In this document: in pieces, positions 1-8,553 of the stretch | Position numbering within the stretch: position 1 is the first letter of the stretch | Layout: each line of letters starts with the position of its first letter | NCBI RefSeq assembly: GCF_001699815.1 | Contig: NZ_MCGB01000096.1 | Span: forward strand, 1 to 64,000 | Length of the DNA: 64,000 nt | Direction: 5' to 3' | Source: Ralstonia pickettii | GTDB taxonomy: Bacteria > Pseudomonadota > Gammaproteobacteria > Burkholderiales > Burkholderiaceae | Position numbers and translations under genes: made by a program | The notes under the pieces: generated by a model | Databases searched by the model: none | What the model saw: only the letters and a program-made list of their open reading frames with translations | What the model was told of the DNA's origin: nothing

Positions 1-283
1 CGCGCGAGGCCCAGTCCAGAATGTTCTTCAGCGCCGGCGCCAGCGAGTAGTTGTATTCGGGGCAGGCCAGCACCAGCGCATCGGCGCGCCCGATCTGTTC
101 GAGCACGCGCACCACCGAGGCTGGCTTGTCCGTGATGTCGGCGTTGTAGAACGGAATATCCGTCAGGTCGGCCAGGTCCATTTCAACGCCAGCGGGCAGG
201 CGGGTGGATGCCGCACGCAGCAGGCCCTGGTTGGTGGACTTGCGGCGCAGGCTACCGGCAATGCCAAGGAAATTCAGCGACAT
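1..283 (-). CDS. NAD(P)H-dependent FMN reductase, 3' end missing
   Basis: About the first 94 residues of a flavodoxin-fold NAD(P)H:FMN/quinone reductase; the rest lies beyond the left edge. The N-terminus shows the flavin-phosphate loop GIAGSLRRKSTNQ (residues 7-19), and further on CPEYNYSLAPALKN, the usual second flavin-contacting loop of the SsuE/YieF/ChrR class. The ATG at 283 follows GGAG at a normal distance (CTGACGGAGTCGTTCTTC upstream). It is read in the same direction as tag, 74 bp downstream of that gene's stop. Family members reduce quinones, azo dyes or chromate; the substrate cannot be told from this fragment. Confidence 0.85.
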   Translation of the reverse strand, partial: MSLNFLGIAGSLRRKSTNQGLLRAASTRLPAGVEMDLADLTDIPFYNADITDKPASVVRVLEQIGRADALVLACPEYNYSLAPALKNILDWASR

Positions 284-357
284 GAAGAACGACTCCGTCA
301 GTGTTGGGACTGGCGAGAATAACGGACATTGGCCGGATCAAGAAGAGGCCTCGAGGA

Positions 358-915
358 CTAGGCCTTGCCAGCGCGAAAGCACCCCGCTTCATGGTCGTCG
401 ACCATGCCGGTGGCCTGCATGAAGGCGTAGCAGATGGTCGGGCCGACAAACTTGAAGCCGCGCTTGACCAGCGCCTTGCTCATCGCCTTGGACGCATCGG
501 TCGCAGCGGGTGCATCGCGGTAGCTGTCCCAGCGGTTGACGATGGTCTTGCCACCGACAAACGCCCACAGGAATGCGTCAAGCGAACCCATTTCTTCCTG
601 AAGCTCCAACACCTTGCGCGCGTTGATGACAGCGCCCTCGACCTTGGCCCGATTGCGCACGATGCCCGGATCGGCCAGCAGCTTTTCGATGCGTGCCGGC
701 GTAAAGCCCGCCACGCGTGCCGCATCAAACCCCTCGAATACTTCCTGATAGCGCGCCCGCTTGCGCAGGATGGTTTGCCATGACAGCCCGGCCTGCGCCC
801 CTTCCAGGATCAGCATCTCGTAGAGGTGACGATCATCGTGCGAGGGCACGCCCCACTCGGTGTCGTGGTACGCGATCATCAGCGGGTCTTCCCCCGCCCA
901 GCAGCAGCGCGCCAT
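358..915 (-). CDS. tag: DNA-3-methyladenine glycosylase I
   Basis: A 185-residue monofunctional base-excision glycosylase that removes 3-methyladenine from alkylated DNA. The zinc site known in E. coli Tag (Cys4, His17, His175, Cys179) is present at identical residue numbers: C4 in MARCCWAG, H17 in AYHD, and H175/C179 in the terminal DHEAGC. The family motif YHDTEWGVP (16-24) and the helix-hairpin-helix region GLSWQTIL are also visible. ATG at 915 follows AGGAG. It sits 10 bp behind corA and is probably the last-but-one gene of the MFS-marR-corA-tag run. Its length equals the family's usual length, and nothing suggests inactivation. Confidence 0.95.
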   Translation of the reverse strand: MARCCWAGEDPLMIAYHDTEWGVPSHDDRHLYEMLILEGAQAGLSWQTILRKRARYQEVFEGFDAARVAGFTPARIEKLLADPGIVRNRAKVEGAVINARKVLELQEEMGSLDAFLWAFVGGKTIVNRWDSYRDAPAATDASKAMSKALVKRGFKFVGPTICYAFMQATGMVDDHEAGCFRAGKA

Positions 916-925
916 CTCTTGTCTC

Positions 926-1897
926 CTAGATCCAGCCCGATTTGCGCAGCTTGCGATACAGCCACACGCAAGCGGTGGCCGTGCACGCCAGCACGATGGG
1001 ATACCCCGCCGGATGCTCCAGCTCCGGCATGCCCTTGAAGTTCATGCCGTAGTTGCTGAACACCACGGTCGGAATTGCCAGAATAGCGCCCCACCCCGCC
1101 AGGCGCTTCACGATGTCGTTCTGCGTGACCGACACCAGCGCCACGTTTACGGAGATGGCCGTGGTCAGCATTTCGCGAATCACATCGAGTGCGCCCACCG
1201 CGCGATGCGCATGGTCGGCAATATCCCGAAAATACGCGCGCAGTTCTTTGGGGACCACGTCTTCATGCAGGCGCACAAGCTGACCGGCGATGTCTTCCAC
1301 GGGCAGCGCGGCGTTGCGCAAGCGCAGAAGCTGGCGCTTGAGCGTATAGAGCCGCTCGATGGCCGCCCGATCGAACGTGTCGCCAAAGATCTGGCTTTCG
1401 ATCTGCTCGAACTCTTCCTGCAGGCGTTCGAGCACTGGCTGATAGTTGTCGACCACAAAGTCCATCACCGCGTACAGCGCAAACGGTGCGCCCTTGGCCA
1501 GCAGTTGCGGCGTGCGCTCGCAGCGCTCGCGCACCGGCGAATACGACGCCGACGGCCCGTGCCGCACCGAGACAAGAAAGTCCCGGCCGACAAACAGGTG
1601 CGTCTCGCCAAAGACGACGTTGCCATCTTCCATCTGCGCGGTGTTCAGCACGATGAAGAGCACATCGCCGTACACCTCGAGCTTGGGCCGCTGGTGCGCG
1701 TTGCGCGCGTCTTCAATGGCGAGATCGTGCAGGCCGAATTCCTCCTGCACGCGGTCGAGCATCGCGTTGTCGGGCTCATGCAAACCGAGCCAGACAAACG
1801 AGCCCGGCGTGTGCAGCACGTCGCTGATGGCCTCGACGGACAGGTCGCGCTCGCGCTTGCCATTGCGGTACAGCGCGCTGTTGATCACCATGGACAT
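926..1897 (-). CDS. CorA-family magnesium/cobalt channel
   Basis: A 323-residue inner-membrane divalent cation channel of the CorA superfamily. A long acidic cytoplasmic domain with extended helices (residues about 1-260) leads to two C-terminal membrane segments; the selectivity-filter signature YGMNF is present (in SNYGMNFKGMPEL), followed by the second helix and a short basic tail. The ATG at 1897 (MSMVINSALY) is preferred over an in-frame start 10 codons upstream because it follows GGAGACAACC. It starts 29 bp after the marR stop and ends 10 bp before tag, so it is likely cotranscribed with them. The link to drug export or repair is unclear; Mg2+ or Co2+ uptake is family knowledge. Confidence 0.92.
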   Translation of the reverse strand: MSMVINSALYRNGKRERDLSVEAISDVLHTPGSFVWLGLHEPDNAMLDRVQEEFGLHDLAIEDARNAHQRPKLEVYGDVLFIVLNTAQMEDGNVVFGETHLFVGRDFLVSVRHGPSASYSPVRERCERTPQLLAKGAPFALYAVMDFVVDNYQPVLERLQEEFEQIESQIFGDTFDRAAIERLYTLKRQLLRLRNAALPVEDIAGQLVRLHEDVVPKELRAYFRDIADHAHRAVGALDVIREMLTTAISVNVALVSVTQNDIVKRLAGWGAILAIPTVVFSNYGMNFKGMPELEHPAGYPIVLACTATACVWLYRKLRKSGWI

Positions 1898-1926
1898 GGT
1901 TGTCTCCGGAACGCATTCAGCGCGCA

Positions 1927-2424
1927 TTAGCGGTCTGCGGGCTGATCTGCGGATTTGCTATCGGATGCGGTAGAGGCCGCTGCGGCCAGCGCAGGCACTT
2001 CTGCCAGGCGCGTTTCGATTTGCAAGAGCGCTTCGGACAGCGCGTGGACGAGATCGTCCGGCAGCCCATCGAGCGTGGCGTTGATGAAGGCGATGCGGCG
2101 CGGCATGCATTCGAGCACGACGGCCAGGCCGGCGTCTGACAGCGACACGTTGGTCAGACGGTTGTCGCGCGCGTCGGTTGTACGTTCAATCCAGCCGAGT
2201 TGCTCGAGCACCTTGAGTTGGCGGGTGAGCGCGCCCGGGTCCATCTGCAGACGCTCGGCGAGCTGCTTCTGGGCCATGCCGCCGCCGGTGTTGTCGTGCA
2301 GCGCCAGCAGGATGCGCCAGCGCGGCATTGGCTGGCCGACATGGGCCTCGAAGGCGGCCATGAACGCACGATAGGTGCGGCCAAACTGGTGCATGACGGC
2401 GAAGCGTTCGCGTTCAGAGGTCAT
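1927..2424 (-). CDS. MarR-family transcriptional regulator
   Basis: A 165-residue winged-helix regulator. The recognition region AQKQLAERLQMDPGALTRQLKVLE (about residues 51-74) and the wing RTTDARDNRLTNVSLSDAG are typical of MarR proteins, with dimerising helices at both ends and an Ala/Ser-rich tail. The gene lies 58 bp downstream of a DHA2-type MFS pump on the same strand, the common arrangement in which a MarR repressor controls its neighbouring exporter in response to an aromatic or drug ligand. A TTGA/TCAA dyad at 4111-4122, ahead of the pump, is a candidate binding site. The ligand is unknown. Confidence 0.9.
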   Translation of the reverse strand: MTSERERFAVMHQFGRTYRAFMAAFEAHVGQPMPRWRILLALHDNTGGGMAQKQLAERLQMDPGALTRQLKVLEQLGWIERTTDARDNRLTNVSLSDAGLAVVLECMPRRIAFINATLDGLPDDLVHALSEALLQIETRLAEVPALAAAASTASDSKSADQPADR

Positions 2425-2482
2425 CGATCAGGGCTGAGATTGCTGGGAAACCGCGCATGCTAACCGCTCCGGCGTGTCTCGC

Positions 2483-4075
2483 CTATTCCGTATGTTGCAC
2501 AGGCTCGACATGGTGCAGCACCACGGGCGGCACCCGGCGCACATGCCAGAGGCCCATCAGCGCCGCCACCGTCGCCACGATGAGGCCGATATGGAGGGCA
2601 CTCACCAGGACATGGCGCGCAGCTTCGAGCAGCGCCGCACCGTCGTGGCCGGCAGCATGCAACTGCGAGAGCAAGGCGGCTTGCGCGTCATGATCGATGA
2701 GAATTTCGGGATCGGCAAGCTGATGCAGCCACTGCGTCGCGCTGTCGGCGCTCAGTGCATTGGCAACGCCCGAGGCATAGCGCTCGCTCACCAGCGTGCC
2801 GACCAGCGCCGTGCCCACCATGCCGCCCACCATGCGCAGCGATTGCAGCAGCGCCGTGGCAATGCCCAGATGCGTACGGCCGGCCGTCTGCTGCGCAAAC
2901 ACGGTCAGATTGGGCAGCACGAAACCGAGGCCCAGGCCGGCCAGCAGCATCAGCAACGTCAGCACCGCATGCGGCATGTTGTTGGACGACACCGACATGC
3001 CCGCCACCGCCACCGTCAGCAGCGCAAAACCGGCATACAGCATGGCGTTGGGGTTGGGAATGCGCGTGACGAGACGCCCGTTGATGATGCTGCCCAGCGT
3101 GATGCAAACCACCAGCGGCGTAATCACCAAGCCGGCTTCCTGCGGCGACATGCCAAACCCACCCTGGAACAGCAACGGTGCGTAGAACAACACCGCAAAC
3201 ATCGAAAAACCCGACAGCAACGCCAGCATGAACAGCGCAGCCAGTGCGGGGTTGCGTAGCATGTCGAACGGCAGCAGCGGCTGCTCCGCACGCTGCTCCC
3301 ACCACCACAGCGCCACAAACGCCGCAGCCGACAGCGCCAGCGAGCCGAACAGCGGCAGCGACAGGCCGTGCCGCGGCAGCCATTCGACGAACAACTGCAA
3401 CGCGCCCAGCGCCACCGTGATCAGAACTGCGCCCTGCCAGTCCAGCCGGATACGTCCGGTGTGCACGTTTTGACGCAGATGCGGCAGGAAGCGCCAGGCA
3501 AACCACAGCCCCAGCACGCCGAACGGGATGTTCACGTAGAACACCGACCGCCACCCGAACGCCTGCGTCATCCACCCGCCCAGCGTCGGGCCGATTGCGT
3601 TGGCGATACCGAAAGAGGCGCTCAGCATCACCTGCCAGCGCAAGCGCACACGCGCATCGGGAAAGAGATCGGGAATGCATGCGTATGCCGTGCCGACCAG
3701 CATGCCGCCGCCGACACCCTGCAGCGCCCGCGACCACACCAGGAACGTCATGCTGCCTGCCATGCCGCACATGACCGACGCCAGCGTGAAGACCACGATG
3801 GACGCAATCACGAACGGCTTGCGCCCGTAAAAGTCGCCCAGGCGGCCAAAGATCGGCACCGTCACCACGGAGGTCAGCAGATACGACGTCGCCACCCAGG
3901 CATACAGCTCAAAGCCTTTGAGTTCGGCCACCACCGTCGGCAAGGCGGTACCGACCACGGTCTGGTCGAACGCCACCAGAACGACGACAAAGCAAATGCC
4001 GATCATCGCCAAAAGCGATTCCTTGAACGGCAAGACCTGGGTATGGGAATGTGGGAGCGCGGTGTGGACGGCCAT
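2483..4075 (-). CDS. MFS multidrug exporter, DHA2 (14-TM) type
   Basis: A 530-residue proton-driven inner-membrane exporter. Around 14 hydrophobic segments are visible; motif A (GRLGDFYGRK, after TM2), motif D1 at the N-terminus (VVVLVAFDQTVVGTALPTV) and motif C (GIANAIGPTLGG, TM5) are clear, which places it with drug/H+ antiporters of the EmrB/QacA group. The ATG at 4075 (MAVHTALPHSH) is chosen because upstream codons are low-complexity and lead into a decayed region; the Shine-Dalgarno is weak. First gene of a minus-strand run with marR, corA and tag. No EmrA-type adaptor lies beside it. The substrate cannot be assigned. Confidence 0.9.
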   Translation of the reverse strand: MAVHTALPHSHTQVLPFKESLLAMIGICFVVVLVAFDQTVVGTALPTVVAELKGFELYAWVATSYLLTSVVTVPIFGRLGDFYGRKPFVIASIVVFTLASVMCGMAGSMTFLVWSRALQGVGGGMLVGTAYACIPDLFPDARVRLRWQVMLSASFGIANAIGPTLGGWMTQAFGWRSVFYVNIPFGVLGLWFAWRFLPHLRQNVHTGRIRLDWQGAVLITVALGALQLFVEWLPRHGLSLPLFGSLALSAAAFVALWWWEQRAEQPLLPFDMLRNPALAALFMLALLSGFSMFAVLFYAPLLFQGGFGMSPQEAGLVITPLVVCITLGSIINGRLVTRIPNPNAMLYAGFALLTVAVAGMSVSSNNMPHAVLTLLMLLAGLGLGFVLPNLTVFAQQTAGRTHLGIATALLQSLRMVGGMVGTALVGTLVSERYASGVANALSADSATQWLHQLADPEILIDHDAQAALLSQLHAAGHDGAALLEAARHVLVSALHIGLIVATVAALMGLWHVRRVPPVVLHHVEPVQHTE

Positions 4076-4110
4076 GACGGGGAGCGGCAATATAAATGCT
4101 GCATCAACGA

Positions 4111-4122
4111 TTGATTCGTCAA
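4111..4122. promoter_or_regulatory. TTGA-N4-TCAA dyad upstream of the MFS pump
   Basis: The 12-bp stretch TTGATTCGTCAA is an inverted repeat of TTGA about 36 bp upstream of the pump's ATG, within an AT-rich island (4085-4135) unusual for this genome. Position and symmetry suit an operator for the MarR protein encoded downstream, but MarR sites are typically longer and the assignment is inference. Confidence 0.3.
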
Positions 4123-4130
4123 TTAATAGT

Positions 4131-4486
4131 GTAGCGAAATCCTGGAAGGCTTGCTGCGCGTGATGTGGAAAGACACGCTGCTGCGCGGCGAAGACCCCAT
4201 AAAGCTCGGCAACCACTGGGCCGCCTTCCTCAAGGACGAGCTAGCAGTTGCTGACCAGGCAAAGACGCACCAGGCATCACTCCCGCCGGGTAAGAGCCGA
4301 GACCTCATCGCGGAATTTTGAACGGCTCACCTCGCCATGGGCGTGGGGTACTGCAAGGGCCACGATATGTTCGTGGCCGCTTCCTTCGACCCCACCGTAG
4401 GCAACAAGGTGGTCGCGGGCGTGGATCGCGAGCCTGCGCGTCTGCTAGACGAAGCAGCGCGGTAAATCGCCAGGGAGAGCGCAGCG
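4131..4486 (+). other. Non-coding or decayed stretch with unidentified protein fragments
   Basis: Beginning near 4131 one plus-strand frame reads a protein-like tail ending at a stop at 4318-4320 (fragments WKDTLLRGEDPIKLGNHWAA and SLPPGKSRDLIAEF). A second short frame starting with ATG at 4336 (MGVGYCKGHDMFVAASFDPT) ends at 4464. Neither has a convincing start with ribosome-binding site, and I recognise no family. Together with the chemotaxis-receptor tail that follows, this looks like a patch of degraded genes between two intact minus-strand genes. Confidence 0.4.
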
Positions 4487-4712
4487 GTCTCCGCGAAAAC
4501 TGCCGACTGAGATTTCGTCAGCCTCCACCGAGCAGAGCACCGGCATCGAGCAGGTCGACATCGCAGTGGGCCAGATCGAAGGAGTCACGCAGCAGAACGC
4601 GGCGATGGCGGAAGAGGCCTCTGCGGCGGCAAACGCCGTGGCCGAGCAGGCCGGTGCACCGCGCCGCGCCGTCTCCATCTTCAAGTTGGACGACGGCGCG
4701 ATTGGCGTCTGA
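4487..4712 (+). pseudogene. C-terminal remnant of a methyl-accepting chemotaxis protein
   Basis: The frame ending at 4710-4712 reads EISSASTEQSTGIEQVD, then GVTQQNAAMAEEASAAANAV and AVSIFKLDD, which is the extreme C-terminal part of the signalling domain of a beta-proteobacterial methyl-accepting chemotaxis protein (the methylation helix and post-helix tail). The ligand-binding, HAMP and hairpin-tip regions are absent and no start codon is available, so it cannot be a working receptor. It is a leftover of a deletion or recombination. The boundary at the 5' side is approximate. Confidence 0.75.
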
Positions 4713-4727
4713 GCAAGCACGCGGCCG

Positions 4728-5453
4728 CTAGAACCGGTACCCCACCGACAGAAAACTCGCCAACGGGTTGATCCGCACCTTGGTCGTCGTTGTCACGGTG
4801 CCCACTGGCGCCTGCGTCGTCAGCGTTGCCTTGGTGGATAGCCACATATACGACACCGATGCGCCGATCGACCAATGGGCGTCGAGGTTGTACGTCAAGC
4901 CGGCATTGACGATGGGGGCGAACGATTTGCTGAGCGATGCCGTAGTCGGGCCGACCAACATGGAGCCCGTGGTTGGCGAGGCGAGAATCTGCCCGGTTGC
5001 CAACGGCCGGCTCAACTCGATATCCCGATACCAGACATAGCCAAGCCCCACGCCGAGGTACGGCCTCACGCGCGCATTCGGTTCACCAAAGTGGTATTGC
5101 ACTTGCGCAGCCGGGCTCCATGCCCGGGCGGTGCCCAACTCACCAACCGGTGCGAGTGATCCGGTTCCGCTCAGGTGCAGCTTGGGCGGGACGCCCAGCA
5201 CCGTTTCCAGGGCCACATGATCCGTGACGAAATACCGTGTGGTGAGCGCGAAGGTATTGGCGTTGGCCAGCGTCGACCCGCTGCCGGGCACCTCGGCCGA
5301 TTGCCCGAGTGCATGCACCGTCAGCGGTTGGCTGGAATCTTGAGGGGCGAGATGCATCCAGCCTGCATTGACGACCCACTGCCCTGCCGATTGCGCATGG
5401 GCGAGCGAGGTCGCCGCGAGCGACAAGAGCATTGCCGCGCGTGTGTGCTTCAT
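4728..5453 (-). CDS. OmpW-family outer-membrane protein
   Basis: A 241-residue small beta-barrel porin of the OmpW family. It begins with a signal peptide (MKHTRAAMLLSLAATSLAHA, cleavage after AHA-Q) and shows alternating strands ending in the aromatic C-terminus LSVGYRF required for outer-membrane insertion. The family feature of an early Trp-containing motif (VVNAGWMHLAPQ) and a strand RVRPYLGVGLGYVWY are visible. ATG 5453 follows CGGAGACAAC. OmpW channels move small hydrophobic compounds across the outer membrane; its place 150 bp beyond the aromatic catabolic operon is compatible with uptake of that substrate, but this is inference. Confidence 0.88.
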   Translation of the reverse strand: MKHTRAAMLLSLAATSLAHAQSAGQWVVNAGWMHLAPQDSSQPLTVHALGQSAEVPGSGSTLANANTFALTTRYFVTDHVALETVLGVPPKLHLSGTGSLAPVGELGTARAWSPAAQVQYHFGEPNARVRPYLGVGLGYVWYRDIELSRPLATGQILASPTTGSMLVGPTTASLSKSFAPIVNAGLTYNLDAHWSIGASVSYMWLSTKATLTTQAPVGTVTTTTKVRINPLASFLSVGYRF

Positions 5454-5522
5454 GTTGTCTCCGATTTTTCTAATGTAGGTACTGCAACTGCAGGAATGCG
5501 CCACCATGCGGCGCGGGGCACT

Positions 5523-5552
5523 TCGCCTGCTCACGCGACAGTGCGCAGGCGA
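5523..5552 (-). terminator. Hairpin after the acyl-CoA ligase gene
   Basis: TCGCCTGC and GCAGGCGA form an 8-bp stem with a 14-nt loop, about 55 nt beyond the stop of the last gene of the aromatic operon and upstream of the OmpW gene. There is no U-tract, so it is at best a weak or Rho-assisted terminator. Confidence 0.3.
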
Positions 5553-5605
5553 GGAATTCCTCCTTCAGCCGGATCAGCCAGGACGCTGCTTCACCGGCAC
5601 TTCAA

Positions 5606-7546
5606 TCAATTGACGGAAAAGGGAAATGGAAAGCGGCCAAGCACTTCACGCGCGGCGGCAATCGATGCGCTGGCGTCGAGCCTGACCGACGCCACAAGCC
5701 CTCTGGATTTGTCTTCCGCCACTTCCAGAGCCTCAAAGGCGATACCCGCATCCTTGAGTGCTGCGGACAGGGCTTCACGCGTTTCACGGTGCCTGAGTGC
5801 GGGCTTGAAGATCTTGCCCACGGCGGTCAAAGGCATCGTTTCAATGATGTTGACCTGCCGGGGCAACGCCGCACGTTCGGCAATTTCCGCCTTCAGGAAG
5901 GCCAGCAGATCGGCTTCCGTGGCGGACGCACCGGCACGCAGTTGCACGTAGGCAACCGGCAGCTCGCCCGCATGCACATCGGGGCGCCCGACGGCGGCGG
6001 CAATCTGCACCGCAGGGTGGCGATGCAGCGGCGCTTCGATGGTGAGCGGATCGATGTTGTGACCGCCGCGGATAATCAGTTCCTTCTTGCGGCCCGTGAG
6101 CCAGAAGTAGCCCTGTTCATCCTGCCGCGCCAGGTCGCCGGTATTGAGCCACCGCCATCCATCGCCCGTATCGACCCAGAGCCCCTCGTTCTGCCCGGCC
6201 TGGCGGTAGCCCGAAAAGACGTTGGGGCCAGACACCACCAACACGCCCACCTCGTCTACAACGCAATCACGCAGATATGCCCCGCCCTCGTCCAGCACGA
6301 CGGTCTTCATCTGCTGCATGGGCACGCGCAGGCCGATGGAGCCAAGGCGGCGCTCGCCCATCGGCGGGTTGACGCTGCTCACGCAGGTCGCTTCCGTCAG
6401 CCCATAGCCTTCGAGAATCTTGATGCCCGTCTGCTCCTGGAAGCGGCGAAAGACTTCGACCGGCATGGGCGCGGCGCCGCAGAGGCCGTATTCGAGCGAT
6501 CGCACATCCCGCTCCCCGACGGGCACCTGCAGCAGCGAAGCGTAGAGCGTCGGCACGCCGCTGAAGAAGTTCACGCGATAGTGCTCGACGATCTCCCAGA
6601 AGCGCTGGATCACGCCGTCGCCGCGATAGCCCTGCGGCGTGCCGAGCACGACATGCGCGCCCCTGGAAAACGGCAGCAGCCCGGTCACCAGAACGCCATT
6701 GACGTGGAACAACGGCAAGCCGCAAAACACCACCTTGCCGGGGCCGATGCCCTCGCCCAGCACCTGCGCCGTGCTCCACGCGTTTGCGACTTCATTGCCA
6801 TGGGTACGCATCGCGATTTTCGGCAAGCCCGTGGTGCCGCCGGTACAGAAGTACGAAGACGCATCTTGCGCAGCAATGTGCCGCCGGCTGTTCAGGCCAT
6901 CACCACGCTGCGCCTGGATGGCGCTGTTGAAATCGTGGATGCGCACCGACACCGGGACTGCGCCATGCACGCCTTGCGGACCAAGCAATCGCAGCGCCTC
7001 GTTCTTTTGTATCTGCACGGCACATTGCGCCGCGGCATGCACACGGTCGGCCAGGTTGACCAGCACCAGGTGCCGCAGGCTCTTGATGGCGGGCAAGTGC
7101 GGCTGCAGCTTGACCCAGGTATCGGTGCCGGGAAACGGTGCCAACGTGACCAGCACCGACGCACCGGCGGCGTTGAGCAGTTCGGCCAGCGCGGGCCCTT
7201 CAAGCAGCGGATTGAACGCCGCGACGATACCGGCCGCCTGGCCGCCCCAGATCACGAAATGCGTTTCCGGCAGGTTGGGCAGCACAAACGCAATCACGCT
7301 GTCTTTCTTGACGCCGATGCTGTCGAAGAAATTTGCCGTCTGCGTGATGCGTTCAAGAAGCGCCGCGTAGCTCCACGTCTGCGGAGTGCGGTGGTCATTG
7401 ACGCTCAGAAAGAAGCTCAATGCCGGCGCCTCCGGATTCACGCTGGCGCCGCGACGGATCATTTCGTATGTGCTCTGCGGAAGATCGGGCGGAAGACCCT
7501 GCCCTTCCACGGCTTCCACGTCTTGCAGGCTGGAAAAACCGGACAT
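5606..7546 (-). CDS. AMP-forming acyl-CoA synthetase of the aromatic catabolic operon
   Basis: A 646-residue ANL-superfamily ligase that activates a carboxylic acid to its CoA thioester via an acyl-adenylate. The P-loop TGGTTGLPK lies at 235-243, followed by EGYGLTEAT (adenine binding), the A7 motif NTGDLARQDEQGYFWLTGR, the hinge KKELIIRGGHNIDP and the catalytic lysine in TAVGKIFKP near the C-terminus. ATG 7546 follows GAGGAG, which itself overlaps the stop of the upstream FAH gene, so translation is probably coupled. As last gene of the operon it may activate the acid released by the preceding hydrolase for beta-oxidation-like steps. The exact substrate is unknown; aryl or branched acids are possible. 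Confidence 0.88.
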   Translation of the reverse strand: MSGFSSLQDVEAVEGQGLPPDLPQSTYEMIRRGASVNPEAPALSFFLSVNDHRTPQTWSYAALLERITQTANFFDSIGVKKDSVIAFVLPNLPETHFVIWGGQAAGIVAAFNPLLEGPALAELLNAAGASVLVTLAPFPGTDTWVKLQPHLPAIKSLRHLVLVNLADRVHAAAQCAVQIQKNEALRLLGPQGVHGAVPVSVRIHDFNSAIQAQRGDGLNSRRHIAAQDASSYFCTGGTTGLPKIAMRTHGNEVANAWSTAQVLGEGIGPGKVVFCGLPLFHVNGVLVTGLLPFSRGAHVVLGTPQGYRGDGVIQRFWEIVEHYRVNFFSGVPTLYASLLQVPVGERDVRSLEYGLCGAAPMPVEVFRRFQEQTGIKILEGYGLTEATCVSSVNPPMGERRLGSIGLRVPMQQMKTVVLDEGGAYLRDCVVDEVGVLVVSGPNVFSGYRQAGQNEGLWVDTGDGWRWLNTGDLARQDEQGYFWLTGRKKELIIRGGHNIDPLTIEAPLHRHPAVQIAAAVGRPDVHAGELPVAYVQLRAGASATEADLLAFLKAEIAERAALPRQVNIIETMPLTAVGKIFKPALRHRETREALSAALKDAGIAFEALEVAEDKSRGLVASVRLDASASIAAAREVLGRFPFPFSVN

Positions 7547-7551
7547 GGCGC

Positions 7552-8505
7552 TCACTCCTCGGCAACGATGTGATTGCGCTGCATGCCCAGATCGATCCGT
7601 CCGTCCGACGAGTGGATGCGTGCTTCCACCACGTCGCCAGGCTTCAGGTATTGAGGGCGCGCCGCCTGCACTTTCAGGAACATCTCCCACTTCGCCTTCT
7701 CGGGCAGCATCGCGGCCATCTTCTGCTTGGTTGGTGACGGCACGGACAGCGCGCAGCCTGCGGGTGTGCCGGTGGCCAGCAAATCGCCCGCTTCCAGGTC
7801 GTGCACGCGGGACAGCTCGGTCAGCGTCTCGGCCGGGCCGTAGACGAGGTTGGCTGTCGTGTCGTTCTGCCGCAGCTTGTCGTTGACGGTCAGCTTGAGC
7901 TGCAGGCTCCTGAGCGCAGAGATCTCGCGCGGTTCCAGCAGCGTGAGCCACGGGCCCACCGGCCCGAACGTACGGAACGACTTGCCCTTGTAGAACTGCA
8001 TCTGGGGGATCTGGACGTCGCGCGCGGAATAGTCGTTCACGATCACGGCGCCCGCCACGTATTCGTGCAGGTTGTCGTCTGTCACGTCGACTGGCCCGTA
8101 AATCGCTTGGCGCATCACGAGGCCAAGCTCGATCTCGTAATCGAGAAACTGCACGCGCTTCGGTTTGATCACGTCGCTGTCGGCCGCAACGATACAGCTC
8201 GAAGCCTTGGTGAAGATCATGTTGTACGTCTTCACGTCGGGGTCCATGCCGGACTCGATCATGTGCTGGCGGTAGTTCGCGCCCTGGCAGATGAACTGCT
8301 GATTGCGCGTGACCGGAGACAGGAGCTTCACGGCAGACACCGCGATCGCTTCACCATCCAGCGAGGCAAGCTGGGCCAAGGTTGTATTGCGAACGAAGTC
8401 ACCGGTCGTGGCATAGGTGCCAGGCACGGGCGTAATGCGTGTATCGCGGATCACGCCCCATTGGGTCTGATCCTGGTATTCAAAGCGAACGATATTGATG
8501 GACAT
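7552..8505 (-). CDS. Fumarylacetoacetate-hydrolase-fold enzyme
   Basis: A 317-residue FAH-superfamily protein that acts on ring-cleavage products by metal-assisted C-C hydrolysis or decarboxylation. The divalent-metal ligands are seen as E124 and E126 in FLDYEIELG and D158 in VNDYSARD; the following GKSFRTFGPVGPW and the C-terminal TGTPAG loop are conserved family elements. A separate N-terminal domain (1-65) precedes the catalytic fold. Located between the extradiol dioxygenase and the acyl-CoA ligase, it most likely hydrolyses the meta-cleavage product. It ends 5 bp before the ligase's ATG. Alternatives are isomerase or hydratase activity, since this fold is versatile. Confidence 0.88.
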   Translation of the reverse strand: MSINIVRFEYQDQTQWGVIRDTRITPVPGTYATTGDFVRNTTLAQLASLDGEAIAVSAVKLLSPVTRNQQFICQGANYRQHMIESGMDPDVKTYNMIFTKASSCIVAADSDVIKPKRVQFLDYEIELGLVMRQAIYGPVDVTDDNLHEYVAGAVIVNDYSARDVQIPQMQFYKGKSFRTFGPVGPWLTLLEPREISALRSLQLKLTVNDKLRQNDTTANLVYGPAETLTELSRVHDLEAGDLLATGTPAGCALSVPSPTKQKMAAMLPEKAKWEMFLKVQAARPQYLKPGDVVEARIHSSDGRIDLGMQRNHIVAEE

Positions 8506-8553
8506 AACAAAAGATGCGTTGGATGGGTGACGGCGGAGGGCGCTTGCGCTGCC

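Noticed and set aside
5789-7573. A 594-codon open frame antisense to the acyl-CoA ligase gene
   Set aside because: Low-complexity composition without recognisable motifs; the opposite strand carries intact adenylation motifs.
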